6,299 nucleotides of DNA from Desulfuromonadaceae bacterium. Lineage in GTDB: Bacteria > Desulfobacterota > Desulfuromonadia > Geobacterales > Pseudopelobacteraceae. The DNA is taken from contig JAQUCQ010000206.1 of assembly GCA_028686145.1 (NCBI GenBank), forward strand, positions 1-6,299, given 5' to 3'. The notes under the pieces were generated by a model that was given only the letters and a program-made list of their open reading frames with translations, did not search any database and was not told where the DNA came from. The number at the start of each line of letters is the position of its first letter. Position 1 is the first letter of the stretch. The position numbers and the translations under genes are program-made. Shown in pieces: positions 1-6,299 of this stretch.

Positions 1-1
1 C

Positions 2-1765
2 AAATCGCGAACGGATGTGACCGCTAAACGCCTTGAACAGCCTGATTTCAGTAGCAACTACACCACCGTCGGCGCCAGTCAGTTACGCACAGGCGACCTT
101 ATTCTGGCCGAGGCAAGCGACATGATCGCCGGAGACGGTGATGTGGTGGCCGGTGCAGCCTTGGTCAACGAGTCAGCGGTGACCGGCGAGTCAGCACCGG
201 TGATCAGGGAATCAGGAGGTGACCGCAGCGCCGTAACCGGCGGAACGACTGTTATTGCGAACAGCATAATCATCCGTATAACAGCCAATCCCGGCGAAAC
301 TTTTCTGGATCGGATGATTGGCCTGATTGAGGGAGCCAAACGGCGCAAGACCCCTAACGAGGTTGCCCTAGAGGTACTGCTGATTGCCCTGACTCTGGTT
401 TTTTTGCTGGTCTGTGCCAACATTAGTCCACTCTCCATCTACAGCGTTAAAGCCACCGGCCAGGGAACGCCAGTATCTCTGACCATTTTGGTGGCCCTGT
501 TCGTCTGTTTGGCACCCACGACGATCGCTGCTTTGTTGCCGGCTATCGGTATTGCCGGCATGGACCGCCTGTTCCAGAAGAACGTCATCGCTCTCTCCGG
601 GCGTGCTATTGAGGCTGCCGGTGACGTCAATGTGCTGCTGCTGGACAAAACCGGCACTATTACGTACGGCAACCGTGAGGCAGTGGCTTTTGTCACGGTA
701 GGTGAACACAACGAGCGGGAGGTGGCCGAGGCGGCCCTGATGGCGTCTATCGCCGATGAAACCCCGGAAGGGCGTAGCGTGGTCATATTGGCAAAGGAGA
801 AGTACGGGTTAAGCAGAGAGGTGCCAACGGATGCCGAGGTCGTTGAGTTCAACGCCGACACGCGACTCTCCGGCATCAATCTGGCCGGTGTACAATACCG
901 CAAGGGCGCATCGGACTCAACGATTGCGTTCGTCAAGAAACTGGGATGCACATCCATCCCCGCCGACATTGCCGAGGTCGTCGATCGTATCGCCCGAGCC
1001 GGCGCGACACCACTGGTGGTCTGCAAAGGATGCGATATTCTGGGCGTCATCAACCTCAAGGATATCGTCAAAGCCGGCATTCAGGAGCGCTTCCTGCAAC
1101 TACGCAGCATGGGGATCAAAACCGTCATGATTACCGGCGACAACCCACTAACCGCCGCAGCCATAGCAGCAGAGGCTCAGGTGGATGACTTTCTGGCCCA
1201 AGCCAAGCCCGAAGAGAAGTTGCGCCTGATCCGCGAGTACCAGGAGCAGGGCTACATGGTGGCCATGACCGGCGACGGCACCAACGATGCCCCGGCCCTG
1301 GCCCAGGCCGATGTGGCCGTGGCCATGAACACCGGCACCCAGCCCGCCCGAGAAGCGGCCAACATCATCGATCTGGATAGCAACCCGACCAAGCTTCTGG
1401 ATATTGTGGCGGTCGGAAAGCAGATCCTGATGACTCGTGGCAACCTGACTACCTTCAGCATCTCTAACGACATCGCCAAGTACTTCGCAATCATCCCGGC
1501 GGCGTTGCTATCGATCTATCCGCAGTTGGGTGTGCTGAACGTTATGCATCTGGTCAGCCCCTACAGTGCCATCCTGTCGGCAGTTATTTTTAATGCCATT
1601 ATCATCCCGATGCTTGTGCCGTTGGCGCTGAAAGGAACGAAATTTCGTCCCATGCCGGCCGAAAAGTTGCTGATTCATAACCTGTTGATTTACGGGGTAG
1701 GGGGGATGGTTGCGCCGTTTATCGGCATCAAAGTGATCGATATGGTTATTGGAATGATGGTGTAA
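2..1765 (+). CDS. kdpB: Potassium-transporting P-type ATPase subunit B (KdpB), 5'-truncated by window edge
   Basis: This is the catalytic subunit of the KdpFABC inner-membrane K+ pump, which hydrolyses ATP to drive K+ uptake. The frame is open from base 2, and the five codons before the GTG at 17 (K-S-R-T-D) continue a KdpB-like sequence. That GTG is therefore internal, and roughly 95-100 N-terminal residues (including M1-M2) lie outside. Numbering from the GTG as residue 1: TGES actuator motif at 56-59; M3 about 116-134; M4 about 153-180 with the PTTI kink at 167-170; phosphorylation motif DKTGTIT with Asp210; nucleotide-binding KGA at 296-298; TGDN at 373-376; TGDGTNDAPAL at 418-428. M5 carries Asp485 and Lys488, which match E. 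coli D583/K586. M6 and M7 lie at about 514-538 and 552-581. All key residues seen are intact, so the gene looks functional. kdpA should precede it; kdpC follows after 57 bases. Identification is very secure. Confidence 0.97.
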   Translation, partial: KSRTDVTAKRLEQPDFSSNYTTVGASQLRTGDLILAEASDMIAGDGDVVAGAALVNESAVTGESAPVIRESGGDRSAVTGGTTVIANSIIIRITANPGETFLDRMIGLIEGAKRRKTPNEVALEVLLIALTLVFLLVCANISPLSIYSVKATGQGTPVSLTILVALFVCLAPTTIAALLPAIGIAGMDRLFQKNVIALSGRAIEAAGDVNVLLLDKTGTITYGNREAVAFVTVGEHNEREVAEAALMASIADETPEGRSVVILAKEKYGLSREVPTDAEVVEFNADTRLSGINLAGVQYRKGASDSTIAFVKKLGCTSIPADIAEVVDRIARAGATPLVVCKGCDILGVINLKDIVKAGIQERFLQLRSMGIKTVMITGDNPLTAAAIAAEAQVDDFLAQAKPEEKLRLIREYQEQGYMVAMTGDGTNDAPALAQADVAVAMNTGTQPAREAANIIDLDSNPTKLLDIVAVGKQILMTRGNLTTFSISNDIAKYFAIIPAALLSIYPQLGVLNVMHLVSPYSAILSAVIFNAIIIPMLVPLALKGTKFRPMPAEKLLIHNLLIYGVGGMVAPFIGIKVIDMVIGMMV

Positions 1766-1808
1766 CCAGAATGGTGTGCTCCCTCGCTGTGACGGGAACG
1801 AGACCTCT

Positions 1809-1815
1809 AAGGAGA
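1809..1815 (+). promoter_or_regulatory. Ribosome binding site of kdpC
   Basis: AAGGAGA lies 7 bases before the ATG at 1823. It is a strong Shine-Dalgarno match and fixes the kdpC start, ruling out the ATG at 1771 in another frame as the gene's beginning. Confidence 0.8.
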
Positions 1816-1822
1816 TTCGGCA

Positions 1823-2392
1823 ATGAAAGACATAAAATCGGCACTATTACTCTTCATCGTTTTCACTGCTATCTGCGGTGGCATATATCCTGCCCTGGTA
1901 ACCGGAGTGGCTTACGCTCTCTTTCCCCATCAAGCCGCGGGCAGCTTCATAACCGACAAAAGTGGCAAGGAGCTCGGTTCGATGCTGATAGGGCAGCCTT
2001 TTTCAGCTCCAAAATATTTTTGGCCACGTCCATCGGCCACCAGCGATTTCGGAAACAATCCCATGGGCTCGGGTGGATCCAATGCCGGTCCAACCAATCC
2101 GGACTACCTGAAGAGAGTGGGTGACCGGATCACTGTTATCCGCAACACCGGCGTAACCGGTCCGGTTCCGGCCGACCTGGTACAGGCCTCGGCCAGCGGT
2201 CTCGACCCGCACATCTCTCCCGATTCAGCCCTGTTGCAAGTACCACGGGTAGCCACGTCGCGCGGTGTACCTGAAAGCATGGTTGTAAAGGCCGTTACAC
2301 AAGCGACTGAAAAGCGACAGCTTGGTTTTATGGGGGCGCCCCGGGTTAATGTGCTTGTGTTGAATCTTGCATTGGATAGATTGGTGCCATGA
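1823..2392 (+). CDS. kdpC: Potassium-transporting ATPase subunit C (KdpC)
   Basis: KdpC is the small accessory subunit of the KdpFABC pump, anchored in the inner membrane by one N-terminal helix with the rest in the periplasm. In known complexes it stabilises KdpA/KdpB assembly and affects K+ handling. The protein is 189 residues, close to the about 190 of E. coli KdpC. The membrane segment spans about residues 7-33 (hydrophobic, with a G-G-I-Y-P-A-L core at 19-25). Family-typical stretches follow: W-P-R-P-S-A at 67-72, G-S-G-G-S-N at 82-87 followed by G-P-T-N-P at 89-93, L-D-P-H-I-S-P at 127-133, and a closing N-V-L-x-L-N-L-A-L-D at 176-185. The start is set by the strong ribosome site at 1809-1815. 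It begins 57 bases after kdpB, and its TGA stop overlaps the kdpD ATG by four bases. The gene is complete with no oddities. Confidence 0.97.
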   Translation: MKDIKSALLLFIVFTAICGGIYPALVTGVAYALFPHQAAGSFITDKSGKELGSMLIGQPFSAPKYFWPRPSATSDFGNNPMGSGGSNAGPTNPDYLKRVGDRITVIRNTGVTGPVPADLVQASASGLDPHISPDSALLQVPRVATSRGVPESMVVKAVTQATEKRQLGFMGAPRVNVLVLNLALDRLVP

Positions 2393-5082
2393 GCCCCTTG
2401 AATGACGACATACGTCCATCCCCAGAGGCGATGCTAAAACGGGCCCATGCCGAAGAGGTCACTGCTGAGCTGGGTAAGCTGAAAATTTTTCTTGGCTACG
2501 CAGCTGGCGTCGGCAAGACCTATGCGATGCTGGAGGCGGCCCGGCAGCGAAAGAAGGACGGACGGGATGTGGTGGCCGGTTATGTGGAATCTCATGGCCG
2601 CAGCGAAACTGATGCTCTCCTGGTAGGGATGGAAGCAGTGCCGCGAAAAACGGTTATGTATCAGGGGGTCGCGCTGGAGGAGTTGGACATCGATGCCATT
2701 TTGACCCGTAATCCTCAGATTGTGCTGGTGGACGAACTGGCTCACAGCAACCCCCCTGGTTCGCGTCACGAGAAGCGCTGGCAAGATGTAGAAGAAATCC
2801 TGGAGGCTGGGATCAGTGTCTACACAACAGTCAACATCCAGCACTTCGAGAGCCTGAACGACGTGGTGGCCCAGATCACCGGAATTACCGTGCGTGAAAC
2901 CGTGCCGGACCGACTATTGGATCTGGCCTTTGAAATCAAGTTGATCGACATCTCCCCTGAAGATTTGATTCAGCGATTGAATGAGGGGAAAATCTATCTC
3001 CCCGATCAGGCCGCCAAGGCCATCGAGAAGTTCTTCCGTCCCGGAAACCTCATGGCCTTGCGGGAACTGTCGCTGCGTCGCACGGCCGCCAGAGTGGACG
3101 ACCAGATGCGGGCCTATATGGAAACCCAATCCATTACGGGACCATGGCCAACGGCGGAACGCCTGCTGGTCTGTGTCAGCGGCAGCCCCTACAGCGAAAA
3201 ACTGATCCGTGCCACCTGCCGCCTGGCTGGAGAACTGAAAGCCCAATGGTTTACGGTCTACATCGAAACGCCGACAGGTGGTCGTCATGTTCAGGAAAAC
3301 CGAAAACATATCTGGCAGAATCTGAGACTTGCAGAGGGTCTGGGGGCTCAGGTTGGCAACGTAACTGGCACCAATGTTGCTGATGCGGTCATGGAGTACG
3401 CCGGGCGGCATAATATCACTAAGATTGTTTTGGGTAAACCCAACAGGCCCCGCTGGCGCGAAATGCTTACCTCTCCTTTCGTTGACCAGATAATCCGTAG
3501 AAGTGGGGCCGTAGACATCGTTGTCGTTAGCTTCAAACAGGAAGAATCAGCTGAGACTGCCCCCATGCCGAAGAGCAGTCGTCCGTTTGAAGTGCGGGGG
3601 TACGCAGCAAGCCTGGTTCTCATAGCGGCTGCGTCAGTGTTGTGCGAACTGTTGCGCCGCTTTCTGGCACCGACCAACATGGTCATGTTTTATCTTTTAG
3701 CGGTAGTTATCGCCTCTGTGCGACTTGGACGCAAACCGGCCATAGCCACCGCCTTTCTCGGCGTACTGGCTTTTGACTTTTTCTTCGTTCCTCCGCGAAT
3801 GACTTTTGCCGTTGCTGATACCCAGTACTTGTTGACTTTCCTTGGACTGTTTGTGGTGGGGGTTGTCATTAGTACCCTTGTCGCCCGCGCCCGTGAGCGG
3901 GCCGAAGTGATGCGTGCCCGCGAGGTTCAGACCGCCAGTCTGTATTACCTGAGCCGTGATTTGGCCGCATCGGTTGATATTGATGCCATACTGAAGGCTG
4001 TGCTCAGGAATGTTGAAGAGGCTCTGAATGCCCAGGTGGTGATCCTGTTGCCGGAAGGAGAACAGCTCAAAATATTTGCGGCCAGCGATGGGCTGGTGCT
4101 GAGCACCAAGGAGCAGGCCGTGGCAGACTGGGCCTTCCGCAACAGCCACTCGGCGGGACGAACTACGGATACACTTGTTTCTGCCGATTTGATCTATCTT
4201 CCCTTACAGACACCGGCAAGTGTCCTTGGAGTTTTAGGCGTGAAGTTAGAGATCCTGCATGGCTATCATTCACAGGATAACCGCCGGTTGCTAGACGCTT
4301 TTGCCACCCAGGCAGCCATGGCCATGGAGCGTATCCATTTTTCCCGCCAAGCAGAACAAGCCCAGATTCTTCAGGCACGGGAAAATCTGGAACGTGCTCT
4401 CCTGAATTCCATTTCTCACGATCTACGTACGCCATTGGTCTCCGTTACCGGCGTCCTTTACAGCCTGAAGGAAGAGGGCGCTCACCTCAGTGACCGGGCG
4501 CGGCGTGATCTCCTGGACTCTGCTTGTAGTGAGGCGGAGCGTCTGAACCGTTTTGTGGGCAATCTGTTGGACATGACCCGTATTGAAGCAGGTGCAATCA
4601 GACTGAACTCGGAATTGTGTGATGTGCAGGATTTGGTCGGCTGTGCCCTGGCAGCCATTGAGCAACGAATCGATAACCACTCGGTCGAGATTCATCTTTC
4701 CGATGATCTACCGCTGGTCCCAATGGATTTGGTGCTGATGACTCAGGTGTTGGTTAATCTCTTGGACAATGCGCACAAGTATGCACCAGCGGAGAGCACC
4801 ATTGAAGTCAGCGCTGCCACCACCAATGGCTGGCTGTCTCTGGAAGTGTCCGACCGGGGTCCCGGCGTTCCTGAACATGATTTGAAACGTGTATTCGATA
4901 AGTTTTATCGCATCCCGATCCCTGAGGGGGCTGGCGGAACCGGCCTCGGATTATCTATCTGCAAGGGAATCGTAGAGGCTCACGGAGGATGGATCAGAGC
5001 CGAAAACCGCACTGGTGGAGGCCTGAGGATTGTGATACGTTTGCCGTTAGAAAAAACCGGGGAAATAAACCATGGCAGCTGA
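2389..5082 (+). CDS. kdpD: Osmosensitive K+ channel/pump sensor histidine kinase KdpD
   Basis: KdpD is an inner-membrane sensor kinase that phosphorylates KdpE when K+ is limiting or osmolarity is high. At 897 residues it matches the about 894 of E. coli KdpD. Domains in order: N-terminal KdpD ATP-binding domain (about 28-240) with Walker A G-Y-A-A-G-V-G-K-T at 36-44 and Walker B-type V-L-V-D-E-L-A-H at 112-119; universal-stress-protein domain about 256-382; four membrane helices at about 404-422, 429-445, 449-467 and 478-498 (DUF4118 type); an arginine-rich stretch at 500-511 just after TM4, as in E. coli; a GAF-like region about 515-650; HisKA with S-H-D-L-R-T-P at 676-682, His677 being the predicted phospho-acceptor; HATPase with N-L-L-D-N at 790-794, D-R-G-P-G at 822-826 and G-G-T-G-L-G-L at 849-855. 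The ATG overlaps the kdpC stop (ATGA) and has no strong Shine-Dalgarno of its own, which suggests translational coupling. The 3' end overlaps kdpE by 11 bases. No domain is missing. Confidence 0.97.
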   Translation: MSPLNDDIRPSPEAMLKRAHAEEVTAELGKLKIFLGYAAGVGKTYAMLEAARQRKKDGRDVVAGYVESHGRSETDALLVGMEAVPRKTVMYQGVALEELDIDAILTRNPQIVLVDELAHSNPPGSRHEKRWQDVEEILEAGISVYTTVNIQHFESLNDVVAQITGITVRETVPDRLLDLAFEIKLIDISPEDLIQRLNEGKIYLPDQAAKAIEKFFRPGNLMALRELSLRRTAARVDDQMRAYMETQSITGPWPTAERLLVCVSGSPYSEKLIRATCRLAGELKAQWFTVYIETPTGGRHVQENRKHIWQNLRLAEGLGAQVGNVTGTNVADAVMEYAGRHNITKIVLGKPNRPRWREMLTSPFVDQIIRRSGAVDIVVVSFKQEESAETAPMPKSSRPFEVRGYAASLVLIAAASVLCELLRRFLAPTNMVMFYLLAVVIASVRLGRKPAIATAFLGVLAFDFFFVPPRMTFAVADTQYLLTFLGLFVVGVVISTLVARARERAEVMRAREVQTASLYYLSRDLAASVDIDAILKAVLRNVEEALNAQVVILLPEGEQLKIFAASDGLVLSTKEQAVADWAFRNSHSAGRTTDTLVSADLIYLPLQTPASVLGVLGVKLEILHGYHSQDNRRLLDAFATQAAMAMERIHFSRQAEQAQILQARENLERALLNSISHDLRTPLVSVTGVLYSLKEEGAHLSDRARRDLLDSACSEAERLNRFVGNLLDMTRIEAGAIRLNSELCDVQDLVGCALAAIEQRIDNHSVEIHLSDDLPLVPMDLVLMTQVLVNLLDNAHKYAPAESTIEVSAATTNGWLSLEVSDRGPGVPEHDLKRVFDKFYRIPIPEGAGGTGLGLSICKGIVEAHGGWIRAENRTGGGLRIVIRLPLEKTGEINHGS
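5059..5064 (+). promoter_or_regulatory. Ribosome binding site of kdpE, inside the kdpD 3' end
   Basis: GGGGAA lies 7 bases before the kdpE ATG at 5072, within the last codons of kdpD. It supports the overlapping start rather than a start further downstream. Confidence 0.6.
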
Positions 5083-5770
5083 ACACACTACGGAAAATCT
5101 ACCTCGCATTCTGGTCGTTGATGACGAACTGGCGATCAGGCGTTTTCTGCATACGGTTTTGTCCAGCGAAGAGTTTTCCCTGCACGAAGCAGAAAATGGC
5201 TATGCAGGTCTGGCCGCCGCCGCAGCATTTCGCCCCGATGTTATCCTGCTTGATCTTGGATTGCCGGATGTGGATGGTATAGAAGTAATCAAACGAATTC
5301 GAGAATGGTCACCGGTGCCTATAATCGTGCTATCAGTCCGGGAGTATGAGAATGATAAAGTAGCCGCCTTGGATGCCGGGGCTGATGACTACCTCACCAA
5401 GCCGTTTGGTGTTGGTGAATTGTTGGCACGTATCAGGGCCGTTCTGCGTCGTTCACTACTGGAAATCCCCGAGCCCGTGTTCACCAGCAACGACCTGCAG
5501 GTAGATTTGGGCAGTCGCCGGGTGACGGTTAGCGGCATAGATATTTCACTAACACCAACCGAATACGATATAGTGCGTCTATTGGTTACCAATTCCGGGA
5601 AAGTTCTAACACACAGCCAGATTTTGAAACAGGTATGGGGAAAAATATACCTTGATCAACCTCATGTATTGCGGGTCAATATCAGCAATCTGCGGCGCAA
5701 GCTGGAAAGTGACCCTTCTCGTCCGCAGCATATCATCACTGAGCCGGGGGTCGGCTATCGATTGAAGTAA
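5072..5770 (+). CDS. kdpE: Response regulator KdpE, OmpR/PhoB family
   Basis: KdpE is the cytoplasmic response regulator paired with KdpD. When phosphorylated it is known to bind the kdp promoter and activate the pump operon. The protein is 232 residues, slightly longer than E. coli KdpE (225) because of a short N-terminal tail before the receiver. Receiver domain about 12-125: acidic pair Asp17/Asp18, phospho-acceptor Asp61 in D-L-G-L-P-D, Ser88 at the switch position, and Lys110 in L-T-K-P-F-G. The winged-helix DNA-binding domain spans about 135-232, with L-T-P-T-E-Y-D at 160-166, a recognition-helix region around V-L-R-V-N-I-S-N-L-R-R-K-L at 199-211, and the closing G-V-G-Y-R at 226-230. 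The E-W-S-P-V-P-I-I-V-L-S-V-R stretch (78-90) is typical of KdpE rather than generic PhoB. The ATG overlaps kdpD by 11 bases, so it is almost certainly co-expressed. No obvious terminator hairpin follows. Confidence 0.96.
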   Translation: MAAEHTTENLPRILVVDDELAIRRFLHTVLSSEEFSLHEAENGYAGLAAAAAFRPDVILLDLGLPDVDGIEVIKRIREWSPVPIIVLSVREYENDKVAALDAGADDYLTKPFGVGELLARIRAVLRRSLLEIPEPVFTSNDLQVDLGSRRVTVSGIDISLTPTEYDIVRLLVTNSGKVLTHSQILKQVWGKIYLDQPHVLRVNISNLRRKLESDPSRPQHIITEPGVGYRLK

Positions 5771-5878
5771 ATGTGTAATTGACCTTACCCCCGCATTAGA
5801 CTGAATACTCAGATTTCTAAATGTGGTGTTGCCAAATATTTTTATTCGCGTAACTCAAAGAAAAGAGGGAGGCAGATC
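5771..5878 (+). promoter_or_regulatory. Intergenic gap with a possible weak promoter for the ABM-like gene
   Basis: This 108-base gap is AT-richer than its surroundings. A TTGACC at 5779-5784 resembles a -35 box, and AATACT at 5804-5809 is a poor -10 at a long 19-base spacing. An AT-rich stretch at 5834-5846 could instead hold the -10. No convincing rho-independent terminator (GC stem plus T-run) is visible after kdpE. Whether transcription starts here or reads through from kdpE cannot be decided from sequence alone. Confidence 0.25.
5865..5872 (+). promoter_or_regulatory. Ribosome binding site of the ABM-like gene
   Basis: The purine-rich GAGGGAGG lies 6 bases before the ATG at 5879. It is a strong Shine-Dalgarno match that sets this start. 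Confidence 0.75.
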
Positions 5879-6181
5879 ATGGTTAAAACAGGATTGTTTG
5901 TCAGATTGGAAGCAAAACCTGGGAAAGAAAATGATGTGGAAGAGTTCCTGCGGGGCGGCCTAGCCGTGGTTCTCCAGGAGCCTGCCACAATTGCGTGGTT
6001 TGCACTCCGCCTGGGGCCGTCCTCATTCGGCATATTCGACGCTTTTCCTGACGAAACGGGCCGTCAGGCGCACCTGTCCGGTCAGGTCGCGGCTGCATTA
6101 ATGGCCAAGGCGCCAGAACTGCTGTCCCAGCCGCCTGTCATCGAGAAGGTTGACGTACTTGCAGTCAAGCTTCCAAGCTAA
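5879..6181 (+). CDS. Small antibiotic-biosynthesis-monooxygenase (ABM)-like protein
   Basis: This 100-residue soluble protein has no signal peptide or membrane segment. Its layout fits the ABM/YgiN-like dimeric ferredoxin-fold family: a first strand with G-L-F-V-R-L-E-A-K-P-G-K at 5-16, a helix with the E-x-x-V-x-x-F-L pattern (residues 17-24), a strand with A-W-F-A-L-R-L-G at 39-46, then F-G-I-F-D-A-F-P-D at 50-58, a G-R-Q-A-H-L-S-G segment with His65 (61-68), and a final V-D-V-L-A-V-K strand at 91-97. Some family members are cofactor-free oxygenases acting on quinols or polyketides. Others have no known activity, and the substrate here cannot be named. It is preceded by a strong ribosome site and a 108-base gap after kdpE, so it may be independently expressed. 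The fold assignment is fairly secure; the function is unknown. Base composition looks like that of its neighbours. Confidence 0.85.
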   Translation: MVKTGLFVRLEAKPGKENDVEEFLRGGLAVVLQEPATIAWFALRLGPSSFGIFDAFPDETGRQAHLSGQVAAALMAKAPELLSQPPVIEKVDVLAVKLPS

Positions 6182-6274
6182 GTGACCCGATTGCAAGGTG
6201 GAGTTCTGTTTGAGGCGAACTGAGAAACGTGAACACATATAACGAAAATAGGTTTGCGGTGGAGTGTTGATTCG
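6182..6274 (+). promoter_or_regulatory. Intergenic region with a candidate -10 box for a downstream gene
   Basis: TATAAC at 6238-6243 matches five of six bases of a sigma-70 -10 box, but no good -35 lies at 16-18 bases upstream. GGTGGAGT occurs twice, at 6197-6204 and 6258-6265. The second copy supplies a GGAG ten bases before an ATG at 6275. No terminator hairpin was recognised after the ABM-like gene. Confidence 0.25.
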
Positions 6275-6299
6275 ATGCGCACGTTGGATGTGAAAATAT
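6275..6299 (+). CDS. Possible start of a further gene, cut by the right edge
   Basis: An ATG at 6275 opens eight codons (M-R-T-L-D-V-K-I) that run off the window. It has a GGAG ten bases upstream and a possible -10 box at 6238-6243. Eight codons are too few to recognise any family, so this is only a candidate start. Confidence 0.25.

Noticed and set aside
17..19. GTG at 17 as the true start of a short, 582-residue KdpB
   Set aside because: The reading frame is open to the left edge and the preceding codons continue KdpB-like sequence. Starting here would remove M1-M2 and the protein would be about 100 residues shorter than the family.
439..1080. 213-codon open frame on the - strand inside kdpB
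   Set aside because: It lies wholly antisense to a well-conserved kdpB. The translation is Ser/Thr/Arg-rich low-information sequence with no recognisable domain.
1779..1802. Possible hairpin between kdpB and kdpC as an attenuator or processing site
   Set aside because: Only about four base pairs (TCCC/GGGA or CTCG/CGAG) can form, with a large loop and no T-run. It is too weak to call.
1771..2124. 117-codon + strand frame overlapping kdpC
   Set aside because: It is a shifted frame over kdpC. kdpC has the strong ribosome site and full family similarity, while this product is Arg/His/Ser-rich without any domain.
2914..3411. 165-codon open frame on the - strand inside kdpD
   Set aside because: It is antisense to the conserved KdpD ATP-binding and USP regions, has no recognisable domain, and has no evident ribosome site.
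5834..5841. AAATATTT palindrome in the kdpE-ABM gap as an operator
   Set aside because: An eight-base AT palindrome in an AT-rich gap is expected by chance, and no second copy or known motif supports it.
5842..6033. 63-codon - strand frame over the ABM-like gene
   Set aside because: It is antisense to the better-supported + strand gene, which has a strong ribosome site and a recognisable fold pattern.

Overview
The window holds the 3' part of a Kdp high-affinity potassium-uptake operon plus a small unrelated-looking gene. It reads left to right on the + strand as kdpB (5' end cut off by the window edge), kdpC, kdpD, kdpE, then a short antibiotic-biosynthesis-monooxygenase (ABM)-like gene. 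At the extreme right edge there is possibly the first few codons of another gene. No RNA genes, mobile elements, CRISPR arrays or sizeable repeats were seen. The largest stretch without a gene is about 110 bases.

Organism: moderately GC-rich bacterial DNA with clear Shine-Dalgarno sites. It carries a full-length KdpD (897 residues, with four membrane segments and a complete histidine kinase) and a four-subunit-type KdpB/KdpC. This fits a Gram-negative bacterium. My impression from the protein wording is a proteobacterium or deltaproteobacterial (Desulfuromonadales/Geobacter-like) lineage, but that is low-confidence and no search was possible.

How the genes work together: KdpB is the P-type ATPase subunit and KdpC the single-span accessory subunit of the KdpFABC potassium pump. 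kdpA (and kdpF, if present) should lie just left of the window. KdpD is the sensor kinase that reads potassium limitation and KdpE is its DNA-binding response regulator, which in known systems activates the kdp promoter. The kdpC/kdpD overlap is 4 bases (ATGA) and the kdpD/kdpE overlap is 11 bases, so pump and regulator genes are very probably co-transcribed and translationally coupled.

After kdpE there is a 108-base AT-richer gap. The 100-residue ABM-like gene follows with its own strong ribosome binding site, so it may be a separate transcription unit. The window as a whole looks like an ordinary Kdp locus. The points most worth a second look are a degenerate cyclic-di-AMP-type motif in the KdpD universal-stress-protein domain, a likely short insertion in a KdpB extracytoplasmic loop, and the unexplained neighbouring ABM gene. 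I found no evidence of a previously undescribed system.
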